The notes: generated from the letters alone by a model not told the origin. Shown: positions 55,428 to 63,944, numbered from the stretch's first letter. The stretch is 64,000 nt of DNA from Leucobacter sp. wl10 (GCF_003569785.1 NZ_KZ983988.1:1-64000); one strand, 5' to 3'. Numbers and translations are program-made.

Positions 55428-57149
55428 TTACTCTGCGTGGGCGTGGCTGTGGCGGCCGGGATCGGGATCGCCGCAGCTCTGGCCCGTGCCGGCCGGATCC
55501 TGCGCGTTCGCGGCCGCGGGTGATCCGCCCATCTCGCCGCGGACGTCGTGGATCGCGCGGCCCCCGACCACGGTCAGATCGGCGCGCTGCTCGAGGATCT
55601 CGGCGGGCTCCATGCCGTAGAGATCGCCCGACCAGACCACGAGATCGGCGAGGTAGCCCTCCTTGAGCATGCCGAGCGCGTTCTCCCGGTGGAACGCCTC
55701 CGCCCCGCCCCTGGTGTACGCCTCGAGCGCGGCATCGAGGCCGACGCGCTCGTCCCGGGTCCAGGCCTGCGAGCCGTCGAGGCCCGCGCGGGTCATGGCG
55801 CTGTAGACGCCGACGAGCGGGTCCATCTCGCCGACCTGCCAGTCGCTCGAGAAGGTGACGCGCGCGCCCGAGTCGATCATGGAGCGGAAGCGCCAGGCGC
55901 GGTCCCAGCGGGCCTCGCCCACGTTCTCCATCCAGGTGCCGGCGACGAGGTCGGGCGAGGCGTGGCGCGGCTGCATGGCGGCGACGACGCCGAGCTCGCG
56001 GAAGCGGGGCAGATCCTCGGGGGCGAGGCACTCGACGTGCACGATGCCGTGGCGGGTGTCGGCGCGGCCGTTCGCGCGCTGCGCGGCCTCGATCGCGTCG
56101 AGCGTGAGGCGGATCCCCCAGTCTCCCGTCGCGTGCGTGTGCACCTGGTAGCCGAGACGGTCGAGCTCGGCGAAGAGCTTCGTGAACTCGGTGGGCTCGA
56201 GGCTCGTGTGGCCTCGGTGCCCGGGCCGGTTGGCGTAGTCCTCGAGCATCGCAGCGGTGTGCGGCTCGATGACGTCGTCGGCGTAGAGCTTGACCGGGCC
56301 GAGCCTGAAGCGCTCGTGCTGCGGGGTCTCGCGGATCGCCTCGGTGATGCGGGCGCGGAAGTCGCCGTCGGCGCCGACCGGGTGGTAGATCGCGGCGATG
56401 GTGCGGCTCGTCAGGCGGCCCTCGCGCTCGGCGCGGGCGAAGAGGTCGAGTTCGGCGAGCGGCACCTGCGGCTCGACCACCGTCGTGATGCCGAAGCGGG
56501 CCGCCATGTCGAGGCTGTTCACGATCTTGCCGTATCGGCGGTCGGGCGAGTACATGGGAATGTCGCGCTGCAGCTCGGCGAGGCCGTCGATGGTCATGGC
56601 GCTCGTGTAGAAGTCGGTGATCCAGCCGGTGGGCTCGCCGGTGGTCGCGTCGATCTCGGGGTTGCCCCAGGCGATGTCGCCGCCGTTCAGAATGCCGAGC
56701 TTGGCGAGCGCCGGCCGGTTGAGCCACACGGAGTGCTGATCGTAGGTGGTGATGAAGACCGGCTTGTCGGTGACGCCCACGAGGTCGTCGGCGTTGGGCC
56801 GCCTGCCCTCGACCACGGAGTAGAGCGCGTTCTCGGCGCAGATCCACTCGAGCCCGGGGTGGGTCTCGGCGAACTCGGCGATGCGGGATCGCACGATGTC
56901 GAGGCTGGTCACCTGGTCGAGGCTCACGGCGAGGTCGTCGAAGCCGAGCAGCAGGTGGTTGTGCGTGTCGGCGACGCCGGGCGTGACGAGGCGGCCCTCG
57001 AGCTGCACGGTGCTTCGGGCCGCGGGCGCGTCTGCGGCGCTGCCCACGTAGCCGATGCGGCCGTCCGTGACGCCGACAGCCTCCGCCCAGGGCTGCTCGG
57101 GATCGAAGGTGCGGATCCTTCCGCCGGTGAAGAGGGTGTCGACGGCCAT
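55428..57149 (-). CDS. YtcJ-like amidohydrolase (amidohydrolase_3)
   Basis: A 573-residue metal hydrolase: LFTGGRIRTFDPEQPWAEAV start, metal motif VADTHNHLLLGFDD (HxH), HTHATGDWGIRLTLDAIE in the core, and VTFSSDWQVGEMDPL (catalytic Asp). Relatives deformylate N-substituted formamides or cleave other amides; the substrate here is unknown. It is the first gene of a two-gene operon with an APC permease and lies behind a strong palindromic operator at 57195-57210. Confidence 0.9.
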   Translation of the reverse strand: MAVDTLFTGGRIRTFDPEQPWAEAVGVTDGRIGYVGSAADAPAARSTVQLEGRLVTPGVADTHNHLLLGFDDLAVSLDQVTSLDIVRSRIAEFAETHPGLEWICAENALYSVVEGRRPNADDLVGVTDKPVFITTYDQHSVWLNRPALAKLGILNGGDIAWGNPEIDATTGEPTGWITDFYTSAMTIDGLAELQRDIPMYSPDRRYGKIVNSLDMAARFGITTVVEPQVPLAELDLFARAEREGRLTSRTIAAIYHPVGADGDFRARITEAIRETPQHERFRLGPVKLYADDVIEPHTAAMLEDYANRPGHRGHTSLEPTEFTKLFAELDRLGYQVHTHATGDWGIRLTLDAIEAAQRANGRADTRHGIVHVECLAPEDLPRFRELGVVAAMQPRHASPDLVAGTWMENVGEARWDRAWRFRSMIDSGARVTFSSDWQVGEMDPLVGVYSAMTRAGLDGSQAWTRDERVGLDAALEAYTRGGAEAFHRENALGMLKEGYLADLVVWSGDLYGMEPAEILEQRADLTVVGGRAIHDVRGEMGGSPAAANAQDPAGTGQSCGDPDPGRHSHAHAE

Positions 57150-57194
57150 GTCCGCTCCGGTTTCTCCGCGCGGTCGGTCGCGCGGGCAAGTTCT

Positions 57195-57210
57195 TTTACT
57201 CTAGAGTAAA
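57195..57210. promoter_or_regulatory. 16-bp palindromic operator
   Basis: TTTACTCTAGAGTAAA is a perfect palindrome, with a further half-site TTTACTT at 57215-57221. It covers the presumed -10 (TACTCT, minus strand 57208-57203) of the amidohydrolase/permease operon. The regulator is unknown; the TetR gene at 58897 is a candidate. Confidence 0.65.
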
Positions 57211-57224
57211 TTAATTTACTTCAA

Positions 57225-57230
57225 TGTCAA
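57225..57230 (-). promoter_or_regulatory. -35 element of the amidohydrolase promoter
   Basis: TTGACA on the minus strand, 16 nt from the TACTCT -10 in the palindrome. A clear sigma-70-like promoter. Confidence 0.6.
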
Positions 57231-57239
57231 GAAACTTTT

Positions 57240-57350
57240 CCCGGCCCTCCTGCCCTCGGTTCCCCTCCTGCTCCCGCCCTCCCTCCTTCCCCTCCTGCTC
57301 CCGCCCCCCCTCTCCCTCCTTCCCCTCCCGCTCCCCCTCTCCCTCCCGCC
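57240..57350. repeat. polypyrimidine tract with imperfect tandem repeats
   Basis: About 110 nt almost free of A and very poor in G on the plus strand, built of varied units such as CCCTCCTTCCCCTCC and TGCTCCCGCC. It runs directly into the palindromic repeat at 57350. Confidence 0.8.
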
Positions 57351-57427
57351 GGGACGCCATGATTCTCCCGAGACGCCATGCTATTCACGTAATTTTCGTG
57401 GCGCCTCGGGAGAATCGTGGCGTCCCG
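57350..57427. repeat. dispersed palindromic repeat, family A copy 2
   Basis: 31-nt arms (57350-57380 and 57397-57427) with three mismatches, all compatible with G:U pairs, around a 16-nt loop. The loop reads ATTCACGTAATT, the reverse of copies 1 and 3, so this copy is in the opposite orientation. Confidence 0.85.
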
Positions 57428-57570
57428 AGCGCGCTCGGCCCCGACAGGGCGCCGCGCAACCGCCGAAGCCCCCTCCGGCCCTTCGCTCACAACCCGCACT
57501 CACTCACCACCTATCCACAGATCCACCGCGCACGCCGCGCACCGCACCCGGGATCCCGCAGACTCGAGCC

Positions 57571-58557
57571 ATGGACATCCCCGAGCGCATCCGATGCGTC
57601 GCCGACGCTCTGCTCAGCGTGGCGGATCTGCGAGGACACGGCGCCACTTCCCGCGAGCTCGAGGGACGGCTGCGCGCAGGATCCCTGCTGCGCGTGGCGC
57701 ACGGGTGGTTCGTGGAGCGCGAGACCTGGAACACGTGGTTCCCGGAGGGCCGTCACCTCGCGAAGGTGATGGCCGCGCACCGAAATGCGATCGAGCCGCC
57801 GCTGTTCTCGCACCACTCGGCCGCGGTGCTGCACGGCCTGCCCCTGTGGGGCCTGCGCGACGAACCGGTGCACACCGTCTCGACGACGAGCACCACCCGC
57901 AGCGGCCTCGTGGCTCGCCACAGGCTCACTGTTCCCACCGCCGATACCGGGCACATCGTAGGGATTCACTGCACCAGCGCCGAGCGCACCATCGCCGATC
58001 TGTCACGCATCGCAACCGAGGAGATGACTCTGGGATGCGCGGATGCCGCTCTGCGCCTCCGCGCCCGACGGGAGCGCGACGTCGACGCTGGGCTGTGGCG
58101 CGATTGGCGGGAGGAGATGCGCGAGCGGGCGAGGGCATCCGCCGGCGCACGGGGCATCCGCTTGCTCCGCAGGGTCGTCGAGTTCGCCGACCCTCGTGCG
58201 GACTCGACGCTCGAAAGCGTCAGCCGGTTGCACTTCCACCGTCTGCACATACCCGTCGATCTGCAGGTATCCGTCCCCGCGCCGAACGGCGGTTTCTACT
58301 ACGCGGATTTCAAGCTGCTGGGGCTCGGGATCCTCGGCGAGGCCGACGGGGACGCGAAGTACTCCGACCCGAAGATGCTCGGGGGTATGACGCCCGCGGA
58401 GAGGGTCCTCAGGGAGAAGCGTCGCGACAACTGGATCTCGGGCACCACCGGCGATCGCATGATCCACTGGGGATCGCGCGATGCGGGCACCCTTGAGCAC
58501 TTCGCCAGGATGCTGCGATCGTTCAAGGTGCCGATCCCGCTCCGGGACGGCCGATAG
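57571..58557 (+). CDS. AbiEi-antitoxin-like / DUF559-like fusion protein (hypothetical)
   Basis: A 328-residue protein common in Microbacteriaceae but of unknown function. Residues 10-60 resemble the AbiEi N-terminal winged helix (LRGHGATSRELEGRLRAGSL, then VAHGWFV). Residues 240-320 resemble a DUF559/Vsr-type PD-(D/E)xK nuclease fold: YYADFKLLGL, then LGEADGDAKY with D, E and K-like positions. No partner AbiEii toxin is nearby. It lies between two oppositely oriented family A palindromes (57350-57427 and 58687-58764). Defence or regulation is possible; nothing is proven. Confidence 0.72.
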   Translation: MDIPERIRCVADALLSVADLRGHGATSRELEGRLRAGSLLRVAHGWFVERETWNTWFPEGRHLAKVMAAHRNAIEPPLFSHHSAAVLHGLPLWGLRDEPVHTVSTTSTTRSGLVARHRLTVPTADTGHIVGIHCTSAERTIADLSRIATEEMTLGCADAALRLRARRERDVDAGLWRDWREEMRERARASAGARGIRLLRRVVEFADPRADSTLESVSRLHFHRLHIPVDLQVSVPAPNGGFYYADFKLLGLGILGEADGDAKYSDPKMLGGMTPAERVLREKRRDNWISGTTGDRMIHWGSRDAGTLEHFARMLRSFKVPIPLRDGR

Positions 58558-58686
58558 CGGCGGCGTTCGGCATCCCGAGCGGGGCTCAGCCCCGGCCTCC
58601 GTCTCACCTCCGCGCTCGTCTGCCCTTCCGCTCCTCCGTTCATCTGCCCCGTTGCCTCAGCCGTCGCCCCCGCTTCCTGCTGTCGC

Positions 58687-58764
58687 CGAGAGGCCATAGT
58701 TTTCCCGAGACCCCACGAGAATCGCGTGAATATCGTGGGGTCTCGGGAAAACTATGCTGTCTCG
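58687..58764. repeat. dispersed palindromic repeat, family A copy 3
   Basis: Core arms 58695-58718 and 58733-58756 are perfect (24 bp), around a 14-nt loop with AATCGCGTGAAT. A 3-nt mismatched bulge is followed by an extra CGAGA/TCTCG stem to 58687/58764. The arm has GTTTTCCCGAGACC, a close variant of copies 1 and 2. Confidence 0.85.
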
Positions 58765-58883
58765 GCGGGGAGGGGCGGGGGCGACGGCTGAGGCGGCGGG
58801 GCAGGCGACGAGGCAGGACGGGCAGAGGCGACAGGACACGACGGTGACAGGACACGAGCGGCAGAACGGGCCTGTCATACTGG

Positions 58884-58889
58884 CATACT
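58884..58889 (+). promoter_or_regulatory. -10-like element before the TetR gene
   Basis: CATACT, 7 nt before the ATG at 58897 without a ribosome site between, suggesting a leaderless start. An identical CATACTGG copy lies just upstream. Confidence 0.4.
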
Positions 58890-58896
58890 GGCAGGC

Positions 58897-59493
58897 ATGG
58901 CACGACCGAGCACGCAGAAGCGGCGCCGCATGGAGGTCATCGAGGCCGCACTCGAGGCCGCGGCCGAGCACGGACTGCGCAACCTCTCGCTCACCGACGT
59001 CGCGAACCAGGCGGGGGTGACGCGCGGGGCCCTGCTGTACTACTACGAGGACCTCGAGGCGATCCTCGTCGAGGCCCACGCCGCGGGCATGCGGCGCGTC
59101 GGCGAGGATCGCGCAGCGCTCGTGGCGCAGCGGCGAGGCGCGCCGGCGAAGCTCGCCACCGCCATCGAGGCGGGCCTGCCCGACGGCCCGGACGACGCGC
59201 TCATGCGGCTGCTCTACGAGTTCGACGTGCTCGCGGGCAAATCGCCGCTGCACGACGAGCTGGTGCAGCGGCTCTACCGCGAGCAGCTCGACCTCTACCG
59301 CGGCATCCTCGAGGAGGGCGCGGCCGCCGGCGAGTTCGCACTCACCGGGCCGCTCGAGGACACCGCCATGAACTTCGTCGCCCTCGAGGACGCCTACGGG
59401 CTCCACATCGTGGCGGGCGGCAGCATCACGGTCGCCGATGCGCAGCGCGCGATCCGCCTGTTCGCGGCGCAAGCGGGGTGCCCGCTCGGCTGA
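58897..59493 (+). CDS. TetR/AcrR-family transcriptional regulator (BetI-like)
   Basis: A 198-residue repressor: RMEVIEAALEAAAEHGLRNLSLTDVANQAGVTRGALLYYYEDLEAIL forms the N-terminal HTH, with a helical ligand domain after it. The overall shape resembles BetI/TetR_C_6 repressors of amine catabolism. Its 3' end faces ilvA. It may control the amidohydrolase/permease operon at 57149 via the 57195 palindrome; that is only a guess. Confidence 0.9.
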   Translation: MARPSTQKRRRMEVIEAALEAAAEHGLRNLSLTDVANQAGVTRGALLYYYEDLEAILVEAHAAGMRRVGEDRAALVAQRRGAPAKLATAIEAGLPDGPDDALMRLLYEFDVLAGKSPLHDELVQRLYREQLDLYRGILEEGAAAGEFALTGPLEDTAMNFVALEDAYGLHIVAGGSITVADAQRAIRLFAAQAGCPLG

Positions 59494-59521
59494 ACGGCGC
59501 CTCCAGCCCGGAGCCCGGCGC

Positions 59522-60766
59522 TCAGTACCGCTCGCCGACCCTCACGGTGTACCCGGCGTCGCGCAGCGCCTGGGCGACCGTGTCGCCGTGCTCGTGGCCG
59601 CGCGTCTCGATGTGCAGTTCGAGTTCGACCTCGCTGATGGGCAGCTCGGTCGCGTGCCGGGTGTGGATCACCTCGACCACATTCGCGTTCTGCGCCGCGA
59701 CGATCGATGCCGTGCGCACGAGCTGGCCCGGCATGTCGGGCAGCAGGATGCGCAGCTTGAGGTACCGGGCCGAGGCGGCGAGACCGTGCCCGATCACCCG
59801 CTGCAGCAGCAGCGGATCGATGTTGCCCCCGGAGAGGATCGTCGCCGTGACCCCGCTGACGTGCGCCTTGCCCGCGAGGATCGCCGCCACGCCGGCGGCG
59901 CCCGCCGGTTCGACGACCAGTTTGGCTCGCTCGAGCAGCATGACGATGGCGCGCGCGATGTCGTCGTCGCTCACGGTGACCACCTCATCGACGTACTCGC
60001 GCACCATCTCGAAGTTCAGGTCGCCCGGCCGCGCCACGGCGATGCCGTCGGCGATCGTGGGACGGGTCTCGGTGGTCACCGGCCTCCCCGCCTTGAGCGA
60101 GGGCCTGAACGGCGCCGCGTTCTCCGACTGCACGCCGACGATGCGCAACGGCCGCCCGTCGCGCGCTGCCCGCTGCTTCGCCGCGGCCGCCACGCCGGAG
60201 ATCAGCCCGCCTCCGCCGACGGGCACGATGATGGTCTCGATCTCGGGGGCCGCCTCGAGCATCTCGAGCGCGACGGTCCCCTGGCCCTCGATCACGGCCG
60301 CATCGTCGAAGGGCGGCACGAACAGCGCCCCCGTCTCGCCCACGAATCGCTGAGCCGCCCGGTTCGTCTCGTCGAACGTGGCCCCCTCGAGCACGACCTC
60401 GGCCCCGTAGCCGCGGGTCGCCTGCAGCTTGGGCAGGGCCACGCCGAGCGGCATGAAGATGGTCGCCTTGATCCCGAGCTCTCGCGCCGCGAACGCCACG
60501 CCCTGCGCGTGGTTTCCGGCCGACGCCGCCACGACGCCCCGAGCGCGCTCATCGTCCGACAGCTGCGAGAGCCGGTTGTAGGCTCCGCGCAGCTTGTAGG
60601 CCCCTGTGCGCTGCAGATTCTCGCACTTCAGGTAGACCTTGGGCACTCCGAGGATCTCGGCGAGATACCGCGAAGACTCCAGCGGCGTACGCTGAGTCAC
60701 CCGGTGCACCACCTTGAGCGCGCGCTCGAAATCCTCCAGCTCGAGAGCCGGTTGAGCCTGGGTCAT
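59522..60766 (-). CDS. ilvA: threonine ammonia-lyase (threonine dehydratase)
   Basis: PLP enzyme deaminating threonine to 2-oxobutyrate. The 414-residue protein has the Schiff-base lysine motif RTGAYKLRGAYNR near 53-65, ASAGNHAQGVAF, the PLP-phosphate GGGGLISG loop, and a C-terminal ACT-like domain (about 335-414). The length and single ACT domain fit the short IlvA/TdcB-like forms of Gram-positive bacteria; whether biosynthetic or catabolic is unclear. Its ATG overlaps the stop of the AI-2E transporter gene (ATGA). Confidence 0.93.
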   Translation of the reverse strand: MTQAQPALELEDFERALKVVHRVTQRTPLESSRYLAEILGVPKVYLKCENLQRTGAYKLRGAYNRLSQLSDDERARGVVAASAGNHAQGVAFAARELGIKATIFMPLGVALPKLQATRGYGAEVVLEGATFDETNRAAQRFVGETGALFVPPFDDAAVIEGQGTVALEMLEAAPEIETIIVPVGGGGLISGVAAAAKQRAARDGRPLRIVGVQSENAAPFRPSLKAGRPVTTETRPTIADGIAVARPGDLNFEMVREYVDEVVTVSDDDIARAIVMLLERAKLVVEPAGAAGVAAILAGKAHVSGVTATILSGGNIDPLLLQRVIGHGLAASARYLKLRILLPDMPGQLVRTASIVAAQNANVVEVIHTRHATELPISEVELELHIETRGHEHGDTVAQALRDAGYTVRVGERY

Positions 60767-61968
60767 GACTGTCCTTCCTTGCGCCGCAGTCGCGCGAGCG
60801 CGCGGACCCGGTGCCGGGCCCTCCGGTGAATCTTGTCGCGCCGGTGATACTCGGCGACGGGGTCCGATCCGGGAACCCATTCCCTGCTCACCAGCGTGTT
60901 GACGATGGAGTTGGCCGATGCCGCGATGGGCACCGCGAACAGTGCACCGGGAACACCCGCGAGGAGCGCGCCCGTCGACACGGCGAGCACCACGCCCAGC
61001 GGGTGCACTTTGACGGCACTGCCCATGACCAACGGCTGCAGCACGTGGCCCTCGATCTGGTTGACGAGGATCACCACGCCCAGCATGATGAGCGCGTTCA
61101 CGGGCCCGTTGTAGACGAGCGCGATGAAGGCGGCGAGGACGCCGGTGGTGATGGCGCCGAGGAACGGTATGAAGGATCCCAGGAACACGAGGATCGCGAT
61201 CGGGATCGCGAGCGGCACTCCGAGCAGAGCCGCGCCGGCGCCGATGCCGACGGCGTCCACGAACGCGACGAAGATCTGCACCCGAACGTACTGGCCGACG
61301 GAGACCCAGCCCGCCCGGCCGGCCGCGTCGACGGCGGCGTGCGCTTTGGCAGGCAGAAAGCCGATCACCCAGAACCAGATGCGCTTGCCGTCGATGAGCA
61401 TGAAGATGAGCGAGAACATCGTGAGCAGCGCGCCCGTGACGAGCTGACCCGCGGTGGTCGCGACGCCGAGCGCACCGCTCCAGATCTCGGACTGGTTCTC
61501 CTCGACGGTCCTCCAGAGCTGATCGGTGAACGTCTTGATCTCACCGGCCGAGACGCCGAAGGTCGCCTCCACCCAGCGCAGCGCCTGCCACCAGACCTCC
61601 TCCGAACGCCTGGCGACGTCGTCGAAGCCCTCGCGCAGCTGCGTCGTGATGAGCGTGACGAGGATCCACACCGCCGCGACGAAGACGGCGATCGCCGTTA
61701 TCACGCCCATCCACCGGGGAGCGCCCTGGCGCGCGAACCACTGCACCACCGGCGCGAGCAGCGCGGTGAGCAGGATCGCGATGAGCACCGGGATCACGAT
61801 GATGCGCACCTGCACCACGAGCCACAGGAACCCGGCGAGGGCGAGCCCAATGATGATCAGGCGCCACGACCACGCCGCGGCGACCCTGATTCCGAGCGGG
61901 AGTTCCTGCGCGGCGTCGCCCGCCTCCCGGGGCGCGCCGCCGCCTGCCTCGCTTCTGCGCTCTTCCAC
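60763..61968 (-). CDS. AI-2E family transporter
   Basis: A 401-residue membrane protein with about eight helices: WRLIIIGLALAGFLWLVVQV at the start, a long central cytoplasmic region and the paired GVLAAFIALVYNGPVNALIMLGVVI/NQIEGHVLQPLVMG motif that marks the family. Named after the AI-2 exporter TqsA, but many members move ions or other solutes. luxS is present 20 kb away in this window, but there is no direct link. It is translationally coupled to ilvA. Confidence 0.9.
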   Translation of the reverse strand: MEERRSEAGGGAPREAGDAAQELPLGIRVAAAWSWRLIIIGLALAGFLWLVVQVRIIVIPVLIAILLTALLAPVVQWFARQGAPRWMGVITAIAVFVAAVWILVTLITTQLREGFDDVARRSEEVWWQALRWVEATFGVSAGEIKTFTDQLWRTVEENQSEIWSGALGVATTAGQLVTGALLTMFSLIFMLIDGKRIWFWVIGFLPAKAHAAVDAAGRAGWVSVGQYVRVQIFVAFVDAVGIGAGAALLGVPLAIPIAILVFLGSFIPFLGAITTGVLAAFIALVYNGPVNALIMLGVVILVNQIEGHVLQPLVMGSAVKVHPLGVVLAVSTGALLAGVPGALFAVPIAASANSIVNTLVSREWVPGSDPVAEYHRRDKIHRRARHRVRALARLRRKEGQS

Positions 61969-62065
61969 GGCACAATCCTACTCACGCGCGCATGTAGGTT
62001 CCGTGATGCGGGAAGCGGCCGGGCGCTCGTCCCCTCGCACCCCCGCCCCTCAGGCCCCAGACCTC

Positions 62066-62126
62066 ATCGAGGTGCGCCTTTTGGGGGCTGCGGTTCGGCG
62101 GGAACCACAAGAAGGCGCACCTCGAT
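62066..62126. repeat. dispersed palindromic repeat, family B copy 3
   Basis: Perfect 15-bp arms ATCGAGGTGCGCCTT (62066-62080) and 62112-62126, with an inner GGTTC/GAACC stem (62092-62096, 62102-62106). Shares GTGCGCCTT with copy 2. It lies between the AI-2E gene and the small membrane protein gene. Confidence 0.8.
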
Positions 62127-62154
62127 TCGAACGGGGCGATCGGCCGCCCTCGCG

Positions 62155-62454
62155 TCACCAGAAGCGGAGGGTCGGGATGATGAGGACGATCCCCACCAGC
62201 ACGACCAGCGCCGACAGACCGAAGCAGGCGTTGGCGGCGACGGTCGCCCAGCGGGGCCGGCCGGCGTCGTCGACGTCGTCGTCCTCGTCGTCGCGCGAGG
62301 GTCCGTCGGGTTCGAAGGTGCCGTCTGCTCGGCGAACCCGCGGGGCGGGCGTCGCGAGGAAGCGGATCCCGAGCGAGTAGAGCATCACCACGAACACGGC
62401 GGAGCAGAGAGCGGCGACGAAGACGATGAGAAACGCCACCCAATCGATGTTCAT
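62155..62454 (-). CDS. small two-helix membrane protein, 99 aa
   Basis: Two membrane helices (residues 7-30 and 73-96) flank an acidic loop with DDEDDDVDD. Its ATG overlaps the stop of the PiT transporter gene (ATGA), so it is made with it. I know no family; an accessory role for the phosphate transporter is a fair guess. Confidence 0.72.
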   Translation of the reverse strand: MNIDWVAFLIVFVAALCSAVFVVMLYSLGIRFLATPAPRVRRADGTFEPDGPSRDDEDDDVDDAGRPRWATVAANACFGLSALVVLVGIVLIIPTLRFW

Positions 62455-63767
62455 CGCCCCTCCCCCTTCCCGGTCTCGGTCGTCTCACCGGCAGCCGCCG
62501 CGCGGGCGGCCCGCTCGACCTCGCGCGCGGCGAGGTCGTCGCGCACGGCCGACTGCGCCACCGGGGTGAGGCGCGGAACGGTGCCGGTCTTGGTCTTGAC
62601 GGGCTTCACCTTGCCCTTGCGGATGCGCACGGCGTAGCCGGACTCCGCCACGTCGGGCACGGGGATCGCGTTGGAGTGATCGACCCGGTTGTGCCGGGAG
62701 CGCCAGAAGATGAAGAGGATGAACCCGAAGCCGAGCACCGTATCGATGGCGATGCCGACGGGCCCGAGCTGCGCGATGAGCGCGGCCAGCGCACCCACGA
62801 CGCCCGAGGCGGGCAGCGTGAAGAGCCAGCCGAGGCCGATGCGCCCGACGGTGCGCCAGCGCACGCTCGAGCCGCGGCGCCCGAGACCCGAGCCGATCAC
62901 GGAGCCGGAGGCCACCTGCGTCGTGGAGAGCGCGAAGCCGAGGTTGCTGGAGGCGAGGATCGTGGCCGCCGTGCTGGTCTCGGCGGCGAAGCCCTGAGCT
63001 GGCTTGACCTGGGTGAGACCCGCGCCGAGCGTGCGGATGATGCGCCAGCCGCCCGAGTAGGTGCCGAGCGCGATGGCGAAGGCGCACGTGGCGATCACCC
63101 AGAAACGCGGCCCGGTTCCCGGTTCCTGCAGGTTCGCGGCGACGAGGGCGAGCGTGATCACTCCCATCGTCTTCTGCGCGTCGTTGGTGCCGTGGGCCAG
63201 TGCGATCAGCGAGGAGGAGGCGATCTGGGCGTGGCGGAAGCGCCCGCGGCCGTCCTTCCTGCCGTCGTGACGGCGCGTGATCGCATAGGCGACGCGCGTG
63301 GCGGTGAAAGCGACGATGCCCGCGGTCAGCGGAGCGGCGAGCATCGGGATGAGGATCTTGGAGAGGAGCACGCCCCCGTTGATCGCGGCGAAGCCGGCGC
63401 CGACGGTGGCCGCGCCGATGAGGCCCCCGAAGAGCGCGTGCGACGAGCTGGAGGGCAGGCCGTAGAGCCAGGTCAGCAGGTTCCAGACGATGGCACCGAT
63501 GAGCCCCGCGAAGATCATCTCCGGGGTGATGAGCACCCCGCCGTCGCCCTCGTTGATGAGCCCGCCCGAGATCGTCTTGGCCACCTCGGTCGAGAGGAAC
63601 GCGCCGACGAGGTTGAGGATCGCGGCGAGCAGCACCGCGATCCTCGGCTTCATGGCACCGGTGGCGATGGGGGTGGCCATCGCGTTGGCGGTGTCGTGGA
63701 AGCCGTTGGTGAAGTCGAAGAACAGTGCCAGTGCGATGACCAGCAGCACGATGAGAGTGAGTTCCAC
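62451..63767 (-). CDS. pit: inorganic phosphate transporter, PiT family
   Basis: Low-affinity phosphate:H+ or Na+ symporter, 438 residues, about 10-12 helices in two repeated halves. The signature is seen twice: FDFTNGFHDTANAMATPIATGAM near 22 and SLIALAHGTNDAQKTMGVI near 190. Other marks are GLIGAIVWNLLTWLYGLPSSSSHALFGGLIGA and a C-terminal basic tail. The 19-codon ORF and PhoP-like box upstream suggest phosphate control. Confidence 0.95.
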   Translation of the reverse strand: MELTLIVLLVIALALFFDFTNGFHDTANAMATPIATGAMKPRIAVLLAAILNLVGAFLSTEVAKTISGGLINEGDGGVLITPEMIFAGLIGAIVWNLLTWLYGLPSSSSHALFGGLIGAATVGAGFAAINGGVLLSKILIPMLAAPLTAGIVAFTATRVAYAITRRHDGRKDGRGRFRHAQIASSSLIALAHGTNDAQKTMGVITLALVAANLQEPGTGPRFWVIATCAFAIALGTYSGGWRIIRTLGAGLTQVKPAQGFAAETSTAATILASSNLGFALSTTQVASGSVIGSGLGRRGSSVRWRTVGRIGLGWLFTLPASGVVGALAALIAQLGPVGIAIDTVLGFGFILFIFWRSRHNRVDHSNAIPVPDVAESGYAVRIRKGKVKPVKTKTGTVPRLTPVAQSAVRDDLAAREVERAARAAAAGETTETGKGEGR

Positions 63768-63813
63768 CGGCGTCTTTCGTTCGGGATCGGGGGTGCTGGG
63801 AACACCCGCGAAG

Positions 63814-63873
63814 TCACTTCCCGTTCACCGAGTACCGGCGGCCTGGAACGGCCTCGCGCGCGCCGTACATCAT
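63814..63873 (-). CDS. 19-codon small ORF upstream of pit
   Basis: ATGATG... encodes MMYGAREAVPGRRYSVNGK and ends in TGA 46 nt before the pit ATG. It has a strong ribosome site (GAGGTGA, 5 nt before the ATG). It could be a leader peptide or a small protein. Its reality rests only on the ribosome site and clean frame. Confidence 0.45.
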   Translation of the reverse strand: MMYGAREAVPGRRYSVNGK

Positions 63874-63911
63874 GGTTTCACCTCGATTACGGCAGGTCAA
63901 GCCGGATGCCG

Positions 63912-63944
63912 GTTCACCGTTCGTTCACTCATCGTTCGAAATTA
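63912..63944. promoter_or_regulatory. PhoP-type (PHO box) direct repeats
   Basis: Three 11-nt-spaced units begin GTTCACCGTTC (63912), GTTCACTCATC (63923) and GTTCGAAATTA (63934). The spacing and GTTCAC core match the actinobacterial PHO box. It lies 40 nt upstream of the small ORF and 145 nt upstream of pit; it may also serve a plus-strand gene beyond the window. Confidence 0.65.

Larger units (their letters stand above)
58558..58896. other. intergenic stretch with a family A palindrome
   Basis: 339 nt between the AbiEi/DUF559-like gene and TetR. It holds family A copy 3 and a tandem CATACTGG pair near 58876-58890 in front of the TetR gene; no gene is seen. Confidence 0.7.

Noticed and set aside
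53713-57189. An 1158-codon open frame antisense to the end of greA and overlapping the permease and amidohydrolase genes in another frame.
   Set aside because: The protein is Arg/Pro/His-rich noise, while the other frames encode recognisable APC and amidohydrolase proteins.
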